The translations under genes and the position numbers were made by a program. Positions 44,734-53,642 of a stretch of 64,000 nucleotides of DNA are shown here, piece after piece; the stretch's first letter is position 1, and every line of letters starts with the position of its first letter. The notes beneath the pieces were generated by a model. That model saw only the letters and a program-made list of their open reading frames with translations. It ran no database searches and was not told where the DNA came from. Source of the DNA: Streptomyces sp. Root1304 (GTDB lineage: Bacteria > Actinomycetota > Actinomycetes > Streptomycetales > Streptomycetaceae); NCBI RefSeq assembly GCF_001426405.1, contig NZ_LMEP01000027.1:41550-105549 (forward strand), given 5' to 3'.

Positions 44734-45924
44734 TCACTGGGGTGAACGCGCGCGGATCCGGGCCGCGAGCACGGCCACGTCGTCCTCCGCCGCATGTGCC
44801 TCCAGTCGCCGCAGGACCTCGTCGACGACCTCGCGGGGACCGGAACCGGCGGGCAGCCGAAGGGTGGCGAGCCGGGCGAGCGACACGTCGATGTCCTCGC
44901 CCCGGCGTTCGACGAGGCCGTCGGTGAAGATCAGCAGGGTGGCGCCCGGGGCGAGCGGGCGGGTCGTCGGTTCGTAGCCGCCGACGCCGGTGCCGAGCGG
45001 CGGGCCCACCGGGAGGTCGACGAGCTCGGCGGAGCCGTCCGCGCCGAACACGGCCGGCGGCAGGTGCCCGGCGTTCGCGAAGGTCGCCGTGCCACGGGCC
45101 GGGTCGACCCGGACGAGCAGACAGGTGGCGGGGCGGCGGGCGTCGTCCTCCGCGACCACCGCGTCGAGGTGGCGCAGCACCCGGTGCGGCGGCAGATCGG
45201 TCGCGGCGACCTCACGGAGGGCCGTGCGGTAGGCGTTCATGTCGACGGCGGCGTCCAGGCCGTGCCCCATCACGTCGCCGACGACGAGCAGGCTGCGGCC
45301 GAAGTGGAGCCGTACCGTCTCGAACCAGTCCCCGCCCACGAGGGTGCGGTGCCCGGCGGGAAGGTATCCGCCGGCGATCTCCAGGTTCGGGTGCGGCCGG
45401 CCGGGCTCGGCGACCAGGGCGCGCTGGAGGTGCAGGGCGGTGTCCTCGGTGGCCGCGAGCCGCCGGGCGTGCCCGAGGTGCCGGGCCGCGAGCCGGGCGG
45501 CGTGCCGGAGCAGCGCCATGTCGTCGGCCGTGAAGGGCCCGACGGCGGTACGCGTGACGGTGACGGTACCGAGAGGCCTCTCGTCGTGCACGGCGAGGGG
45601 AACGGCGAGGCGGTGGGTACCGGGACCGGTGGGGGCGGGCCCGGAAGGGAAACCGGAGCCGTACGAGGCCGAGCCGTACGGAACGGGTCCGTCCGGTGGC
45701 GGGTTCCCCGTGGTCGTCCGCGCCCCGTCCGCCCTCGGCGTCCGGGGTTGTCCGGCCGCCAGATCGACCCTCACCGAGGCGCGCAGGTGCCGGGTGGCGA
45801 AGCGCACGAGTTCCCGGCACGTGGTCGTCTCGTCGAGCGTCGTGCCGATCTCGCCGATCGCCTGCTCCATGGCCCGCGCCCTGGTCACGAGCGCCTGGAC
45901 CCGTTCCGCGTCCCGTTCCGCCAC
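44734..45924 (-). CDS. GAF-PP2C (SpoIIE/RsbU-type) serine phosphatase
   Basis: A 396-residue phosphatase: short N-terminal helix, GAF-like domain (about 20-160) interrupted by a Gly/Pro/Ser-rich insert near 60-105, and a C-terminal SpoIIE domain (about 180-390) with VGGDWFETV, VGDVMGHG, IFTDGLVE and DDVAVL metal motifs. It should dephosphorylate an anti-anti-sigma factor. It is the second of three such enzymes in this window and has no partner gene beside it. Confidence 0.9.
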   Translation of the reverse strand: MAERDAERVQALVTRARAMEQAIGEIGTTLDETTTCRELVRFATRHLRASVRVDLAAGQPRTPRADGARTTTGNPPPDGPVPYGSASYGSGFPSGPAPTGPGTHRLAVPLAVHDERPLGTVTVTRTAVGPFTADDMALLRHAARLAARHLGHARRLAATEDTALHLQRALVAEPGRPHPNLEIAGGYLPAGHRTLVGGDWFETVRLHFGRSLLVVGDVMGHGLDAAVDMNAYRTALREVAATDLPPHRVLRHLDAVVAEDDARRPATCLLVRVDPARGTATFANAGHLPPAVFGADGSAELVDLPVGPPLGTGVGGYEPTTRPLAPGATLLIFTDGLVERRGEDIDVSLARLATLRLPAGSGPREVVDEVLRRLEAHAAEDDVAVLAARIRARSPQ

Positions 45925-46106
45925 GACACCTCCACCGCCGCGCGGTCACCGGGTGTGGCGCACCCGGTCCCCCCATTGCACCAGCGGGCGGCGCCCCGCG
46001 CGCGGCACGGACCTTGCGCGGAGCGGTTGTGCGGCGGTGCGTGATCTGATCAAGTACGACAAAGGCTACTGGTCAGTACGCGATTTCGCTCCCCGGGGGA
46101 CAGCCC

Positions 46107-46976
46107 ATGACGACCGGATTCTTCAGTTCCGTCGACGACGTCGCCGACAAGCTCGCGACGACCGGCTATCTGGCGTCGCCGGCCGTCGCCACCACGGTGT
46201 TCCTCGCGGACCGGCTCGGCAAGCCGCTGCTCGTCGAGGGTCCGGCCGGGGTCGGCAAGACGGAGCTCGCCAAGGCGGTCACCGAGGTGACGGGCGCCCG
46301 TCTGGTCCGGCTGCAGTGCTACGAGGGCGTCGACGAGTCCCGCGCGCTGTACGAGTGGAACCACGCCAAGCAGCTGCTGCGGATCACCGCCGGCCGCGGC
46401 GAGTCCTGGGACGAGACGCGGACGGACATCTTCGGCGAGGAGTTCCTGCTGCCCCGGCCGCTGCTCACCGCGATCCGCTCGGACGAGCCGACGGTGCTGC
46501 TCATCGACGAGACCGACAAGGCCGATGTCGAGGTGGAGGGCCTGCTCCTGGAGGTTCTGAGCGACTTCCAGATCACCGTTCCCGAGCTGGGCACGATCAC
46601 CGCCACCCGGCGCCCGTTCACCGTGCTGACCTCGAACGCGAGCCGCGAGCTGTCCGAGGCCCTGCGCCGGCGCTGTCTCTTCCTGCACATCGGCTTCCCG
46701 GAGGAGGAGCTGGAGCGCCGGATCGTCGGGCTCAAGGTCCCCGGGCTCGACGCCGCGCTCGCCGCCTCCGTGGTGCGGGTCGTGGGGGCCCTGCGGGCGA
46801 TGGACCTGCGGAAGGTGCCGTCGGTCTCGGAGACGATCGACTGGGCCCGTACGCTGCTCGCCCTCGGCGCGGACCGCCTGGACGAGCGGGTCGTACGGGA
46901 GACCCTGGGCGTCCTGCTGAAGCACCAGGAGGACATCGTGAAGGCGGCGGCCAAGCTCGACCTGGACACGGTGTGA
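46107..46976 (+). CDS. MoxR-type AAA+ ATPase
   Basis: The 289-residue AAA+ protein has Walker A GPAGVGKTE, Walker B VLLIDETDKAD, the sensor-1 segment VLTSNASRELSEALRRRC and an arginine finger in the following helix. It starts after GGGGGACAG. It overlaps the VWA gene by 4 nt (GTGA). MoxR/VWA pairs act as chaperone-like assembly systems for metal centres or envelope proteins, often next to CoxL-type enzymes; none is present here. Confidence 0.92.
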   Translation: MTTGFFSSVDDVADKLATTGYLASPAVATTVFLADRLGKPLLVEGPAGVGKTELAKAVTEVTGARLVRLQCYEGVDESRALYEWNHAKQLLRITAGRGESWDETRTDIFGEEFLLPRPLLTAIRSDEPTVLLIDETDKADVEVEGLLLEVLSDFQITVPELGTITATRRPFTVLTSNASRELSEALRRRCLFLHIGFPEEELERRIVGLKVPGLDAALAASVVRVVGALRAMDLRKVPSVSETIDWARTLLALGADRLDERVVRETLGVLLKHQEDIVKAAAKLDLDTV

Positions 46977-48382
46977 ACCCGGCGGACCCGCCCACTCCCC
47001 CGGCGGACGTGCCCGCGGCCTCCGCCGCCCGTCGGCTCACCGGCTTCGTCGCGGCCCTCCGCGCTCACGGGTTCGGGATCGGGACGGGCGAGACCGTGGA
47101 CGCCGGACAGGCGCTCGAAGCGGTCGGCTTCACGGACCGGGAACGGGTACGGGAGGCGCTGGCGGCGACACTGCTCCACGGGGAACGTCAGCGTGCGGTG
47201 TTCGACCAGGTCTTCGACCTGTACTTCCCGCTCGGGCACACCGGGCCGACGGAGCCGTACGGGAACACCCCGGCGGACCTCGCCGCGCTCCGCGAGCGAC
47301 TGGCCGAGGCCCTCGGCGCCGGGGACGGTGCCGCGCTCGACCGGCTCGCCGCCGAGGCGGTGGGCGGGTTCGGCGGCTTCGGCTCCACCCCCGGCTCGGA
47401 CGGCTGGTCCTCGTACCAGACGCTCGCCCGGGTGCGCCCCGAGACGCTGCTCGCCCGCGTACGGGACCGGATCGGAGCGGTGCGCGGCGCGGCGGACCCC
47501 GAGTTCACCGAGCGGCTGCTCGACGACGAGATCCGGCGCCGCATCGAGGCCTTCCGCGAGCGGGTGCGGACCGAGGCGCGGCGCCGTGTCGCCGAGCGCC
47601 AGGGCCGCGACCGGGTCGCCCGCCGCGCGGTGGCGGGCACGGCGGACGGCGTGGACTTCCTGCTCGCCGGGCGGGCGCAGCTGGACGAGCTGCGGCGCAC
47701 GGTACGGCCGCTGGCGCGGAAGCTGGCCACCCGGCTCGCCGCCCGGCGGCGCAGGGCCGCGCGCGGGGAGATCGACCTGCGGCGGACCCTGCGGGCCTCG
47801 CTGTCGACCGGGGGCGTGCCGGTGCGTCCGGTGCTCCGGCGGCGGCGTCCCCGGCGGCCCGAGCTGGTCCTGCTGTGCGACGTGTCGGGGTCGGTGGCGG
47901 GGTTCGCGCAGTTCACGATGTTGCTGGTGCAGGCCCTGCACGACCAGTTCAGCCGGGTGCGGGTGTTCGCCTTCGTCAACCGGGTGGACGAGGTGACGGG
48001 GCTGATCGCGCGCGACGCGGCGGACCCGGCGGGGCTCGGCGACCGCATCCTGGCGGAGGCCGAGCTGACCGGGTGGCACGGGCAGAGCGACTACGGGACC
48101 GCTCTCGGGGAGTTCGCCGACCGGTACGCGGAGGCGGTCGGTCCGCGCACGGTCGTCTTCGTCCTCGGGGACGCCCGCACCAACGGCTCCGATCCGAACC
48201 TCGCGGCGCTGAAGCGGATCGCGGACCGGGCCCGCAAAGTCCACTGGCTCAATCCCGAGCAGCCCTCGCTGTGGGGCACGGGTGACTCGGTGGCCCCGGC
48301 GTACGCCGGTCTGGTGGAGATGCGGCCGTGCCGCAACGCCCGCCAGCTGGGGACGCTGATCGGCCGGCTGCTGCCGGTGTGA
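46973..48382 (+). CDS. VWA domain (CoxE-like) protein, MoxR partner
   Basis: A 469-residue protein. The N-terminal two-thirds is helical and arginine-rich (ERVRTEARRRVAERQGRDRVARR). The C-terminal VWA/CoxE domain (about 290-460) carries an intact MIDAS motif, D-x-S-x-S in LLCDVSGSVAGF, and a later SDYGTAL Thr. GTG 46973 overlaps the MoxR stop. The intact MIDAS suggests metal-dependent binding of a client that the MoxR ATPase remodels. Confidence 0.9.
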   Translation: MNPADPPTPPADVPAASAARRLTGFVAALRAHGFGIGTGETVDAGQALEAVGFTDRERVREALAATLLHGERQRAVFDQVFDLYFPLGHTGPTEPYGNTPADLAALRERLAEALGAGDGAALDRLAAEAVGGFGGFGSTPGSDGWSSYQTLARVRPETLLARVRDRIGAVRGAADPEFTERLLDDEIRRRIEAFRERVRTEARRRVAERQGRDRVARRAVAGTADGVDFLLAGRAQLDELRRTVRPLARKLATRLAARRRRAARGEIDLRRTLRASLSTGGVPVRPVLRRRRPRRPELVLLCDVSGSVAGFAQFTMLLVQALHDQFSRVRVFAFVNRVDEVTGLIARDAADPAGLGDRILAEAELTGWHGQSDYGTALGEFADRYAEAVGPRTVVFVLGDARTNGSDPNLAALKRIADRARKVHWLNPEQPSLWGTGDSVAPAYAGLVEMRPCRNARQLGTLIGRLLPV

Positions 48383-48498
48383 GGTGGGGACGCCCGTGCG
48401 AGGCGGTGGCTCCGGCAGTGCGGCGCGGACGTACGCGGAAGCCACGTATCTCCCGGGGACAGCGGGCCGGGCGCCCCGGACCGTGGCACGATCGCCCC

Positions 48499-48708
48499 AT
48501 GACCGACCAGTCCGACCGCCCCGCCACCGAGTTCCCCCGCGCGATCGGCGCGCCCGCCACCCGCGCGCTGGCCGCCGCCGGCTACACCCGTCTCGACCAG
48601 CTCGCGGGGGTGCCCGCGGCCGAGCTCGCCGCCCTGCACGGGGTGGGCCCGAAGGCGCTGCGCGTGCTCGGCGAGACGCTCGCCGAGCGGGGCCTCTCGC
48701 TGGGATGA
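48499..48708 (+). CDS. Small helix-hairpin-helix protein
   Basis: A 69-residue protein composed of one HhH-type fold like the RNA polymerase alpha C-terminal domain: IGAPATRALAAAGYTRLDQLAGVPAAELAALHGVGPKALRVLGETLAERG. The GVGPKAL hairpin is a DNA-binding feature. No other domain is attached, so it probably binds DNA non-specifically or as part of a complex. It follows the MoxR/VWA pair by about 116 bp. Confidence 0.78.
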   Translation: MTDQSDRPATEFPRAIGAPATRALAAAGYTRLDQLAGVPAAELAALHGVGPKALRVLGETLAERGLSLG

Positions 48709-48759
48709 TCGCAGGTCCCGGTTGTACGGCGGGCGGGCCCGCGAACTAGCGTGACCTCC

Positions 48760-49344
48760 ATGGAACTCTTGGGAGAGATCGCCGTCGGCCGTCCGCTGCT
48801 CGTCCTCGCCGTCAAGGAGGAGGCGCAGTACCTGGACACGGACCTGCCGGTGCTGCTGACCGGCATGGGCAAGGTGAACGCGGCGACCGCGCTCGCGACC
48901 GTCCTGGCGCGCGGCCCGCGGCCGTCCGGGATCGTGAACCTGGGGACGGCCGGGGCGCTGCGGGCGGGCTGGACCGGGACCCATGTCGTCGGCACCGTGG
49001 TGCAGCACGACCTGGACGGCGAGCTGCTCGCCACGCTGACCGGGGAGACGTACGGGGCCCCGCTGACGCTGCCGGACGGCGGCGACGTGGTGCTGGCCAC
49101 CGGTGACGCGTTCATCTCGGACGAGGCCGCCCGTCTCCGGCTCGCGGAGCGGGCTCCGCTGGTCGACATGGAGGGGTATGCGCTCGCCGCCGCCGCGGGT
49201 CTTGCCGGGGTGCCGCTGCGCATCGTGAAGCACGTCAGCGACGAGGCCGGGGACGGGGCCGCGCGCAGCTGGCGCGAATCGGTCGCCGAGTGCGCGCGGG
49301 CCCTCGCCGACTGGGCGGAGGCGAACACCCCGTACCGCTCCTGA
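48760..49344 (+). CDS. Nucleosidase (MTA/SAH nucleosidase-like)
   Basis: The 194-residue protein has the purine-nucleoside phosphorylase/MTAN fold: LLTGMGKVNAATAL, IVNLGTAGAL, GDAFISDEAAR, VDMEGYALAAAAG (Met-Glu ribose-binding motif) and the catalytic Asp in KHVSDEAGD. It cleaves the glycosidic bond of 5'-methylthioadenosine, S-adenosylhomocysteine or a similar nucleoside. ATG 48760 is used; a GTG three codons upstream is possible. Confidence 0.88.
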   Translation: MELLGEIAVGRPLLVLAVKEEAQYLDTDLPVLLTGMGKVNAATALATVLARGPRPSGIVNLGTAGALRAGWTGTHVVGTVVQHDLDGELLATLTGETYGAPLTLPDGGDVVLATGDAFISDEAARLRLAERAPLVDMEGYALAAAAGLAGVPLRIVKHVSDEAGDGAARSWRESVAECARALADWAEANTPYRS

Positions 49345-49364
49345 GCGGCGCCGCCTCCGACCGG

Positions 49365-50549
49365 TCAGCGGTGCTGGAAGTGGACCTCCGGGTTCGCCGG
49401 TGCCGGGCCGTCGAGGACCGGGCGCGGGAGTCCGCGCAGGTGCTGGTCGAAGAAGGCGGCGACGTACGTCCGGGTGACGGCGACGGCCCGGTCGGTGGGC
49501 AGGGGGGACTGCGGCAGGCCGAAGTGCCGCTGGATCACGGGCCCGTCGGAGAAGGTGAAGTGCTCGGATCCGGCCACCGTGATCCAGCGCTTCCACCCGT
49601 CGAGCGCGGACCAGGTCCGGTCCCAGGAGGTGTCGGTCCCGCCGGGCAGGTGCATGGCGTCATGGGTGCCGAGCATCATGAACGGGCGGCCGCGCAGGCC
49701 CTCCGCCGGCAGGTCCTCCCAGAAGGACCCGTCCATGTTGACGCCGGCGTCGATGCGCGGATCGGCCACCATCGCGGTGGCCGCGCTCGTCCCGCCGATG
49801 GAGTGTCCCGCCATGCCGATGCGACGGGCGTCGATCATGTCCGCGAACCGCCGGACCGGGCGGGGCCCGGTGAGCCGGTCGAGGACGTACCGCATGTCGG
49901 CGGCGCGGGTGGAGGTGACGACGCTGCCGTGCACCCCGCCCTCGTCGAGGGCCGTGCAGGCGACGCAGGTGAGGGTACGGCCGCCGGGCAGGCTGATCCC
50001 GGACGACTCGTAGGCGTGGTCGACGGAGGCGACGACGTAGCCGCGCGAGGCGAGGTCCTCGGCGAGGGTGGTGAGCGTCCAGCGGGAGACGCCGAAGCCC
50101 GGCGAGAGAAGGACGAGGGGGTGGCGGCCCGGCGCGGGGCGTACGTCGGTCCTGCTGTGGGTGCGCGTCCGGGCGAGCACGTCGCCGGAGACGCCGCCGT
50201 CGAGCTGTTCGGCGAGCAGTCGTGCCTCCTCCCCGGTGGCGTACGGGGCGGGGCGTCCACCGCCGGAGCGGGCGGCCGGGTAGTGGAGGGTGACCATCAG
50301 CGCCCGTCCGTCGGCCGTGGGCACCCAGGGGTCGGTGCGCGATCGGTCGACCAGGGGCAGGACCGCGCTGCCGACGGCGTACGGGCCCGTGGGCGCCGGA
50401 AGCGTGGCGGCCCGCGCCGCCGCGGGCGCGGTACTCGTGGGGGCCGGGGCACGGGGCGGCCCTTCGGGGGCCGCCGTGGCGGCAGCGGCGGGTAAGGCGA
50501 GGGAACAGGTGAGGAGGGCGGTCAGCGCCGCCCGGGTGAGTCGGGACAT
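49365..50549 (-). CDS. Secreted alpha/beta hydrolase (PAF-acetylhydrolase-like)
   Basis: A 394-residue protein with a signal peptide (ALTALLTCSLALPAAAATA) and a fold like platelet-activating-factor acetylhydrolases: LSPGFGVSRWT (oxyanion), GHSIGGTSA (nucleophile), acid in GTHDAMHLPG and His in AGSEHFTFSD. A CVACTAL pair may form a disulfide. It may hydrolyse lipids or esters outside the cell. ATG 50549 is chosen because the signal peptide begins there. Confidence 0.87.
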   Translation of the reverse strand: MSRLTRAALTALLTCSLALPAAAATAAPEGPPRAPAPTSTAPAAARAATLPAPTGPYAVGSAVLPLVDRSRTDPWVPTADGRALMVTLHYPAARSGGGRPAPYATGEEARLLAEQLDGGVSGDVLARTRTHSRTDVRPAPGRHPLVLLSPGFGVSRWTLTTLAEDLASRGYVVASVDHAYESSGISLPGGRTLTCVACTALDEGGVHGSVVTSTRAADMRYVLDRLTGPRPVRRFADMIDARRIGMAGHSIGGTSAATAMVADPRIDAGVNMDGSFWEDLPAEGLRGRPFMMLGTHDAMHLPGGTDTSWDRTWSALDGWKRWITVAGSEHFTFSDGPVIQRHFGLPQSPLPTDRAVAVTRTYVAAFFDQHLRGLPRPVLDGPAPANPEVHFQHR

Positions 50550-50754
50550 GGGTGGCACGCTATGCGCCGAGGACGCGCCCGCACGTCCACCCACGGGTCC
50601 ACCTCTGGTCAGCCCCTGGTCGGACACGGCTCCGGTTCCGTACCCCCTGAGTTCCGACCGTCGAACCGCCGGTCGCGGCCCCGACTCCCCTCCCCCGGCG
50701 CCCTCCTGACGCACCGGAGCGCACGGGGCGCGGGGCGCGGGGCGCGGGACGACC

Positions 50755-50785
50755 TTGACAGTCCCGAACGCCGCCTGCCTAAGGT
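50755..50785 (+). promoter_or_regulatory. Promoter of the leader peptide-monooxygenase transcript
   Basis: TTGACA (50755-50760) and TAAGGT (50780-50785) with a 19-bp spacer. A start near 50793 gives a roughly 45-nt leader before the small ORF. The interval 50550-50754 upstream holds GC-rich low-complexity sequence and no gene. Confidence 0.5.
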
Positions 50786-50836
50786 GAGGAGTCGCCGTCC
50801 GTACCCGGACGGGACCGAGGCCGGGGGGAGGCGCAC

Positions 50837-50956
50837 GTGCTCGCAGCGCGCACGGCTCCGTACGCCCCCGTCCGGGCGGGCGCGTGCCTCGTCTGCCGTC
50901 GGCACGTCGACTTCTGCCGTACCTCTTCGGCCATCTGTCCTTCCGTCCGCGCCTGA
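50837..50956 (+). CDS. Cysteine-rich leader peptide (putative attenuator) upstream of sulfur-type monooxygenases
   Basis: The 39-codon ORF (GTG start, TGA stop at 50954-50956) has a strong GGGGGAGG ribosome site at 50823-50830. It contains four cysteines (positions 17, 20, 27, 34) around the core CRRHVDFCR. This RRHVD(L/F)xR core is the signature of the small 'putative leader peptides' of actinobacteria found before sulfur-assimilation genes. Cysteine-rich leaders act as cysteine attenuators in mycobacteria: ribosomes stalling at Cys codons in cysteine shortage open the downstream genes. Here a hairpin and the monooxygenase pair follow within 117 nt, so the same mechanism is likely (inference). 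Confidence 0.82.
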   Translation: MLAARTAPYAPVRAGACLVCRRHVDFCRTSSAICPSVRA

Positions 50957-51012
50957 CCCCGCCCCGCGAGGGTCCGCGCGTTCCCCGACGTCCCGCCGCC
51001 CGGCCCCGGGCC

Positions 51013-51030
51013 GGCGCGCCTACGCGCGCC
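51013..51030 (+). promoter_or_regulatory. Hairpin between leader peptide and monooxygenase operon
   Basis: A perfect 7-bp GC stem (51013-51019 with 51024-51030) follows an overlapping CCGGCC/GGCCGG pairing near 51000-51014. Mutually exclusive pairings just before the coding start are what an attenuator needs. Confidence 0.5.
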
Positions 51031-51073
51031 TCCGGGTCCGGTGCGCGCTCCTGACTTCCGGAAGGACTTCCCC

Positions 51074-52201
51074 ATGCCCCGCCCCGCCCTGCGCCTGGCC
51101 GTCGAGATCGACGGCGACGGCGCCCATCCGGCCGCGTGGCGCCGTGCCGCGCACTCCCCCGGCGAGCTGCTGACCCCGCGTCGGCTCGCCCGGGTCGCGG
51201 CCGTCGCCGAGAACGCCGGATTCACCCTGGTCACCCTGGACGACTCGATCCTGCCGCCGGGTTCGGGACCCGATCCGGTGGGGCGGATCGGGTCGGTGGA
51301 GCGGGCCGCGTTCGTGGCCGCGTCCACCAGCGTCCTCGGCGTCGCGCCGGTCGTGGCGACCACCTACGCCGAGCCGTTCCACGTCTCCTCGCAGCTCGCC
51401 TCGCTCGACCACGTGTCGGCGGGGCGGGCGGGCTGGGTGGTGGGGATCGAGGACGATCCCGCCGCCGCCCGCGCCTGGGGAAGGCCCCTGGTCGAGGGGG
51501 CCGGAGCGCTCGCCCGCGAGGCCCGTGACGGGCTCCGGGTCGTACGGGATCTGTGGGACTCGTGGGAGGACGACGCGGTGATCCGGTCGGTGGCCACCAG
51601 CCGCTATCTCGACCGGTCGCGGCTCCACGCCGTCGACTTCACGGGCGACACGTACACGGTGCGGGGCCCTTCGATCGTGCCGCGCCCGCCGCAGGGCAGG
51701 CCCGCAGTGCTCGCCCGTCCCGGTCCCGTCCCGGCCGGGCTGATCGATGTGGCGCTCGTCGGTGGTGCGGACGCCGTCGCGGCGGGCGAAGCCGCCGAGG
51801 CCGCCAGGTCCGCCGGCACCCCGCTCGCCTTCGCCGAGATCGAGGTGGCCCTGGACGCCCCGGAGGGGACGGCCCGGGAGCGGATCGCCGACCTGGAGCG
51901 ACACGCCCCCTGGACCGCCCGGCCCGACCGCCTGCGGTACTCGGGCCCGGCCGAGGGGCTGGTGTCCCTGCTCGCGGAGCTGGCCGAGCGGGGTGTCGAC
52001 GGCGTACGGCTCCGTCCGCTGGTCCTCGACGAGGACCTGGCGGTGCTGTCCCGGCTCGTCCTGCCGGAGCTGTTCGTCCGCCGGGTCGCCGCCCGGCCGC
52101 TGCCGGGCACCACCCTGCGCACCTCCCTGGGCCTCGCCCGGCCCGTCAGCCGCTTCACGTCCGAGGGCACCGCCGCGCCCGTCCGGGAGGAGACCCGATG
52201 A
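51074..52201 (+). CDS. LLM-class flavin-dependent oxidoreductase
   Basis: A 375-residue bacterial-luciferase-like (TIM-barrel) flavoprotein: GFTLVTLDDSILPP near the N-terminus, ASTSVLGVAPVVATTYAEPFHVSSQLASLDHVSAGRAGWVVG (core strand set) and DGVRLRPLVLDEDL. It is shorter than NtaA/SnaA enzymes and probably forms a functional pair with the next gene. GGAAGGA precedes the ATG. Stop and next start overlap as ATGA (52198-52201). With the leader it is probably a sulfur-scavenging (C-S bond cleaving) monooxygenase. Confidence 0.88.
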   Translation: MPRPALRLAVEIDGDGAHPAAWRRAAHSPGELLTPRRLARVAAVAENAGFTLVTLDDSILPPGSGPDPVGRIGSVERAAFVAASTSVLGVAPVVATTYAEPFHVSSQLASLDHVSAGRAGWVVGIEDDPAAARAWGRPLVEGAGALAREARDGLRVVRDLWDSWEDDAVIRSVATSRYLDRSRLHAVDFTGDTYTVRGPSIVPRPPQGRPAVLARPGPVPAGLIDVALVGGADAVAAGEAAEAARSAGTPLAFAEIEVALDAPEGTARERIADLERHAPWTARPDRLRYSGPAEGLVSLLAELAERGVDGVRLRPLVLDEDLAVLSRLVLPELFVRRVAARPLPGTTLRTSLGLARPVSRFTSEGTAAPVREETR

Positions 52202-53562
52202 CCCGCACCGATCCCACCGACGTGCCCCGCCCGGATGCCCGGCTGCATCTCGGGGTCTTCTTCCAGGGCGTCAACCACTGGACGATCTGGTCCGATCCGT
52301 CGAGCGGTTCGCAGATCGACCCGGCGTCGTTCCTGAGGGTGGCGCGCACCGCCGAGCGCGGCCTCTTCGACGCCTTCTTCCTCGGGGACGGTCTGCGGCT
52401 GCGCGAGTCGGAGGGCGGTGTCCACGAGCTCGACGTGGCCGGCCGGCCGGACTCGATCACCCAGTTGTCGGCGCTCGCCGCCGTGACCGAGCGGATCGGT
52501 CTCGTCTCCACCTCCAACACCACGTACAACGAGCCCGGCGACCTCGCCCGGCGCCTCGCCGGGCTCGATCTGCTGTCCGGCGGCCGGGCCGGCTGGAACG
52601 TGGTCACCACCCACAACGCCTGGACCGGGGAGAACTTCCGGCGCGGCGGATTCCTCGCCCACGCCGACCGCTACCGGCGGGCCGAGGAGTTCCTGTCCGT
52701 GGCACGCGCCGTGTGGAACGGCTGGGCGGAGGGCGCGGTCGCCGGTTCGGCCGAGGCCCGTTCCTGGTCGGTGCCGGAGGCGGTGGGACGCGTACGGTCG
52801 CGGGGCGCCCAGTTCGACGTCGACCTGGCACCGACTTTGCCGCGCAGCGCCCAGGGGCATCCGGTGATCTTCCAGGCCGGTGACTCCGGGGAGGGCCGGG
52901 AGTTCGCCGCCCGCAACGCGGACGTGGTCTTCTCCGCGCACGGTACGGACTTCGGCGAGGCGCTGGCCTTCGCCGAGGACGTCCGGGGGCGGCTGCGGGC
53001 GGCGGGCCGGGCCGAGGACGCGCTGCGCATCCTGCCGGGGACCGAGATCGTCATCGGGGCGACCCCTAAGGAGGCCGAGGAGAAGGCGCGTTGGGTACGC
53101 CTCTCGCAGGTCACTCCGGCGGTGGCGCTCGGGATCGCGAGCCGGCTGTGGGGCATCGACCTGGCGGGGCGGGACGCCGACGGACCGCTGCCCGCCGAGG
53201 AACCGGTGGTCGCCCGGGACACGGGGACGTTCGGCACCCGCTGGGTGGACGACCCCCGGGCGGTGGTGGCCGAGTGGCGGGCGCGCGCGGAGGCCAACGG
53301 CTGGTCGTTGCGCGAGACGGTCATCGAGCTGGGGCCGCAGCGGGGCCACGTGGGCACGCCGGGCGGGCTCGCGGAGAAGTTCGCGCGGTTCGTCCGGCAC
53401 GGCGCCGTCGACGGCTTCAACATCTCGCCGTACCTGGTGCCGGACGGGCTCGACGACATCGTCGACCTGCTCGTGCCGGAGCTCCAGGAGCGGGGCGTGT
53501 ACCGGACCGCGTACACGGGCACCACGCTGCGGGAGCATCTGGGGCTCGCCCCGGTGGTGTGA
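52198..53562 (+). CDS. NtaA/SnaA/DszA family FMN-dependent monooxygenase
   Basis: The 454-residue protein matches the NtaA/SnaA/DszA group: HLGVFFQGVNHWTIW, AFFLGDGL, LVSTSNTTYNEPGDLARRLAGLDLLSGGRAGWNVVTT, and VIFQAGDSGEGREFAARNADVVFSAH. These enzymes use reduced FMN from a separate reductase to oxidise dibenzothiophene sulfone, aminopolycarboxylates or sulfur compounds. Length is normal for the family. It is coupled by ATGA to the first LLM gene and ends at an 18-bp terminator. No reductase gene lies nearby. Confidence 0.92.
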   Translation: MTRTDPTDVPRPDARLHLGVFFQGVNHWTIWSDPSSGSQIDPASFLRVARTAERGLFDAFFLGDGLRLRESEGGVHELDVAGRPDSITQLSALAAVTERIGLVSTSNTTYNEPGDLARRLAGLDLLSGGRAGWNVVTTHNAWTGENFRRGGFLAHADRYRRAEEFLSVARAVWNGWAEGAVAGSAEARSWSVPEAVGRVRSRGAQFDVDLAPTLPRSAQGHPVIFQAGDSGEGREFAARNADVVFSAHGTDFGEALAFAEDVRGRLRAAGRAEDALRILPGTEIVIGATPKEAEEKARWVRLSQVTPAVALGIASRLWGIDLAGRDADGPLPAEEPVVARDTGTFGTRWVDDPRAVVAEWRARAEANGWSLRETVIELGPQRGHVGTPGGLAEKFARFVRHGAVDGFNISPYLVPDGLDDIVDLLVPELQERGVYRTAYTGTTLREHLGLAPVV

Positions 53563-53568
53563 CGCGGC

Positions 53569-53612
53569 GGCGGAGGGGTACGCGGGCCCACGCGCCCGCG
53601 TACCCCTCCGCC
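53569..53612. terminator. Bidirectional terminator between monooxygenase operon and CocE gene
   Basis: Perfect 18-bp arms (53569-53586 with 53595-53612) around an 8-nt loop, 7 nt after the monooxygenase stop and 31 nt from the convergent CocE stop. Confidence 0.9.
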
Positions 53613-53642
53613 GGCCGGTCTCCCGCTCCCGGCTTCCGGAGG

